DNA of 16,369 nt from Larix sibirica (lineage: Eukaryota; Streptophyta; Pinopsida; Pinales; Pinaceae), in the NCBI GenBank assembly GCA_004151065.3, contig NWUY0300006404.1:31371-47739 (forward strand), given 5' to 3'. This document shows, piece by piece, positions 16,134 through 16,369 of this stretch (positions are counted from its first letter, which is position 1; the number at the start of each line of letters is the position of its first letter). The notes beneath the pieces are model-generated. The model had not been told where the DNA came from and made no database searches. It worked only from the letters and a program-made list of their open reading frames with translations. A program made the translations under genes and the position numbers.

Positions 16134-16369
16134 AACAGTAGCNTGTTTTTTTTGGAAATCCAATTTTGTGTTGTTTAAATTGGGATTTTGAATGTATAAA
16201 TGAATTCAACACCCTCAAAAAATCATTCAGCACCTAAATTTTCAAAATTTAAACACTATTATTTAGAATTTTAAAAAATTTCTATGGGTTATGTCAAAAT
16301 CGAAGTGAAAAAATTGAACTTATTAAGATATTGTCTATATTAAGTTATTTATTACTTTTTAATCTATGT
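16134..16369. other. AT-rich right edge, nothing recognised
   Basis: The stretch includes one undetermined base (N at 16143) next to a T8 run, then strongly AT-rich DNA with no coding or repeat signature I can name. Confidence 0.5.

Noticed and set aside
15831-16178. 115-codon plus-strand open frame
   Set aside because: It spans the LTR R-U5, contains an undetermined base, and shows no protein family features.

Overview
The window looks like nuclear DNA from a seed plant with a large, repeat-rich genome. It carries a spliced plant-type protein phosphatase inhibitor-2 gene, a Ty1/copia 5' end with a tRNA-iMet-type primer site, an L1-like LINE with an RNase H domain, and a chromovirus-like Ty3/gypsy element. 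The heavy decay of the transposons and the low gene density would suit a gymnosperm, but the sequence alone does not prove this.

Layout. (1) Positions 1-1097 are the 5' end of a copia element on the minus strand: the first 54 codons of gag run off the left edge, preceded by a primer-binding site and a probable 873-bp LTR. (2) Positions 1098-2167 are non-coding and may be upstream region or first intron of the only host gene. (3) Positions 2168-3510 hold three exons of a PP1 inhibitor-2 (I-2) gene on the plus strand. The first coding exon was not found. The last intron fits only if it uses a GC-AG splice pair. (4) Positions 3511-5512 are AT-rich non-coding DNA with a possible tRNA-derived SINE head near 4190-4300. 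(5) Positions 5513-6137 hold a young 101-bp tandem duplication, an A25 tract and an LTR-like promoter fragment on the minus strand. (6) Positions 6138-8458 are a 5'-truncated, frameshifted LINE on the minus strand (RT C-terminal half, zf-RVT zinc finger, RNase H, 3' end). (7) Positions 8459-9659 are a decayed Gln-rich coding sequence on the plus strand that I cannot assign to a family. (8) Positions 9660-11205 are non-coding, with a weak LTR-like segment, a 37-bp minisatellite and a 119-bp tandem repeat. (9) Positions 11206 to about 16130 are a Ty3/gypsy element on the plus strand (gag, protease, RT, RNase H, integrase, C-terminal domain, polypurine tract, 3' LTR) with no recognisable 5' LTR. 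(10) The last 230 bases are AT-rich with nothing recognised.

The only likely working host gene is I-2, a regulator of protein phosphatase 1. Everything else recognised is transposon-derived and broken, mostly by stops that read naturally as C-to-T changes at Gln or Arg codons, plus frameshifts. I found no CRISPR array, rRNA gene, intact tRNA gene, or convincing new defence or biosynthetic system. The two items most worth a second look are the GC-AG intron of the I-2 gene and the unassigned Gln-rich coding remnant at 8459-9659.
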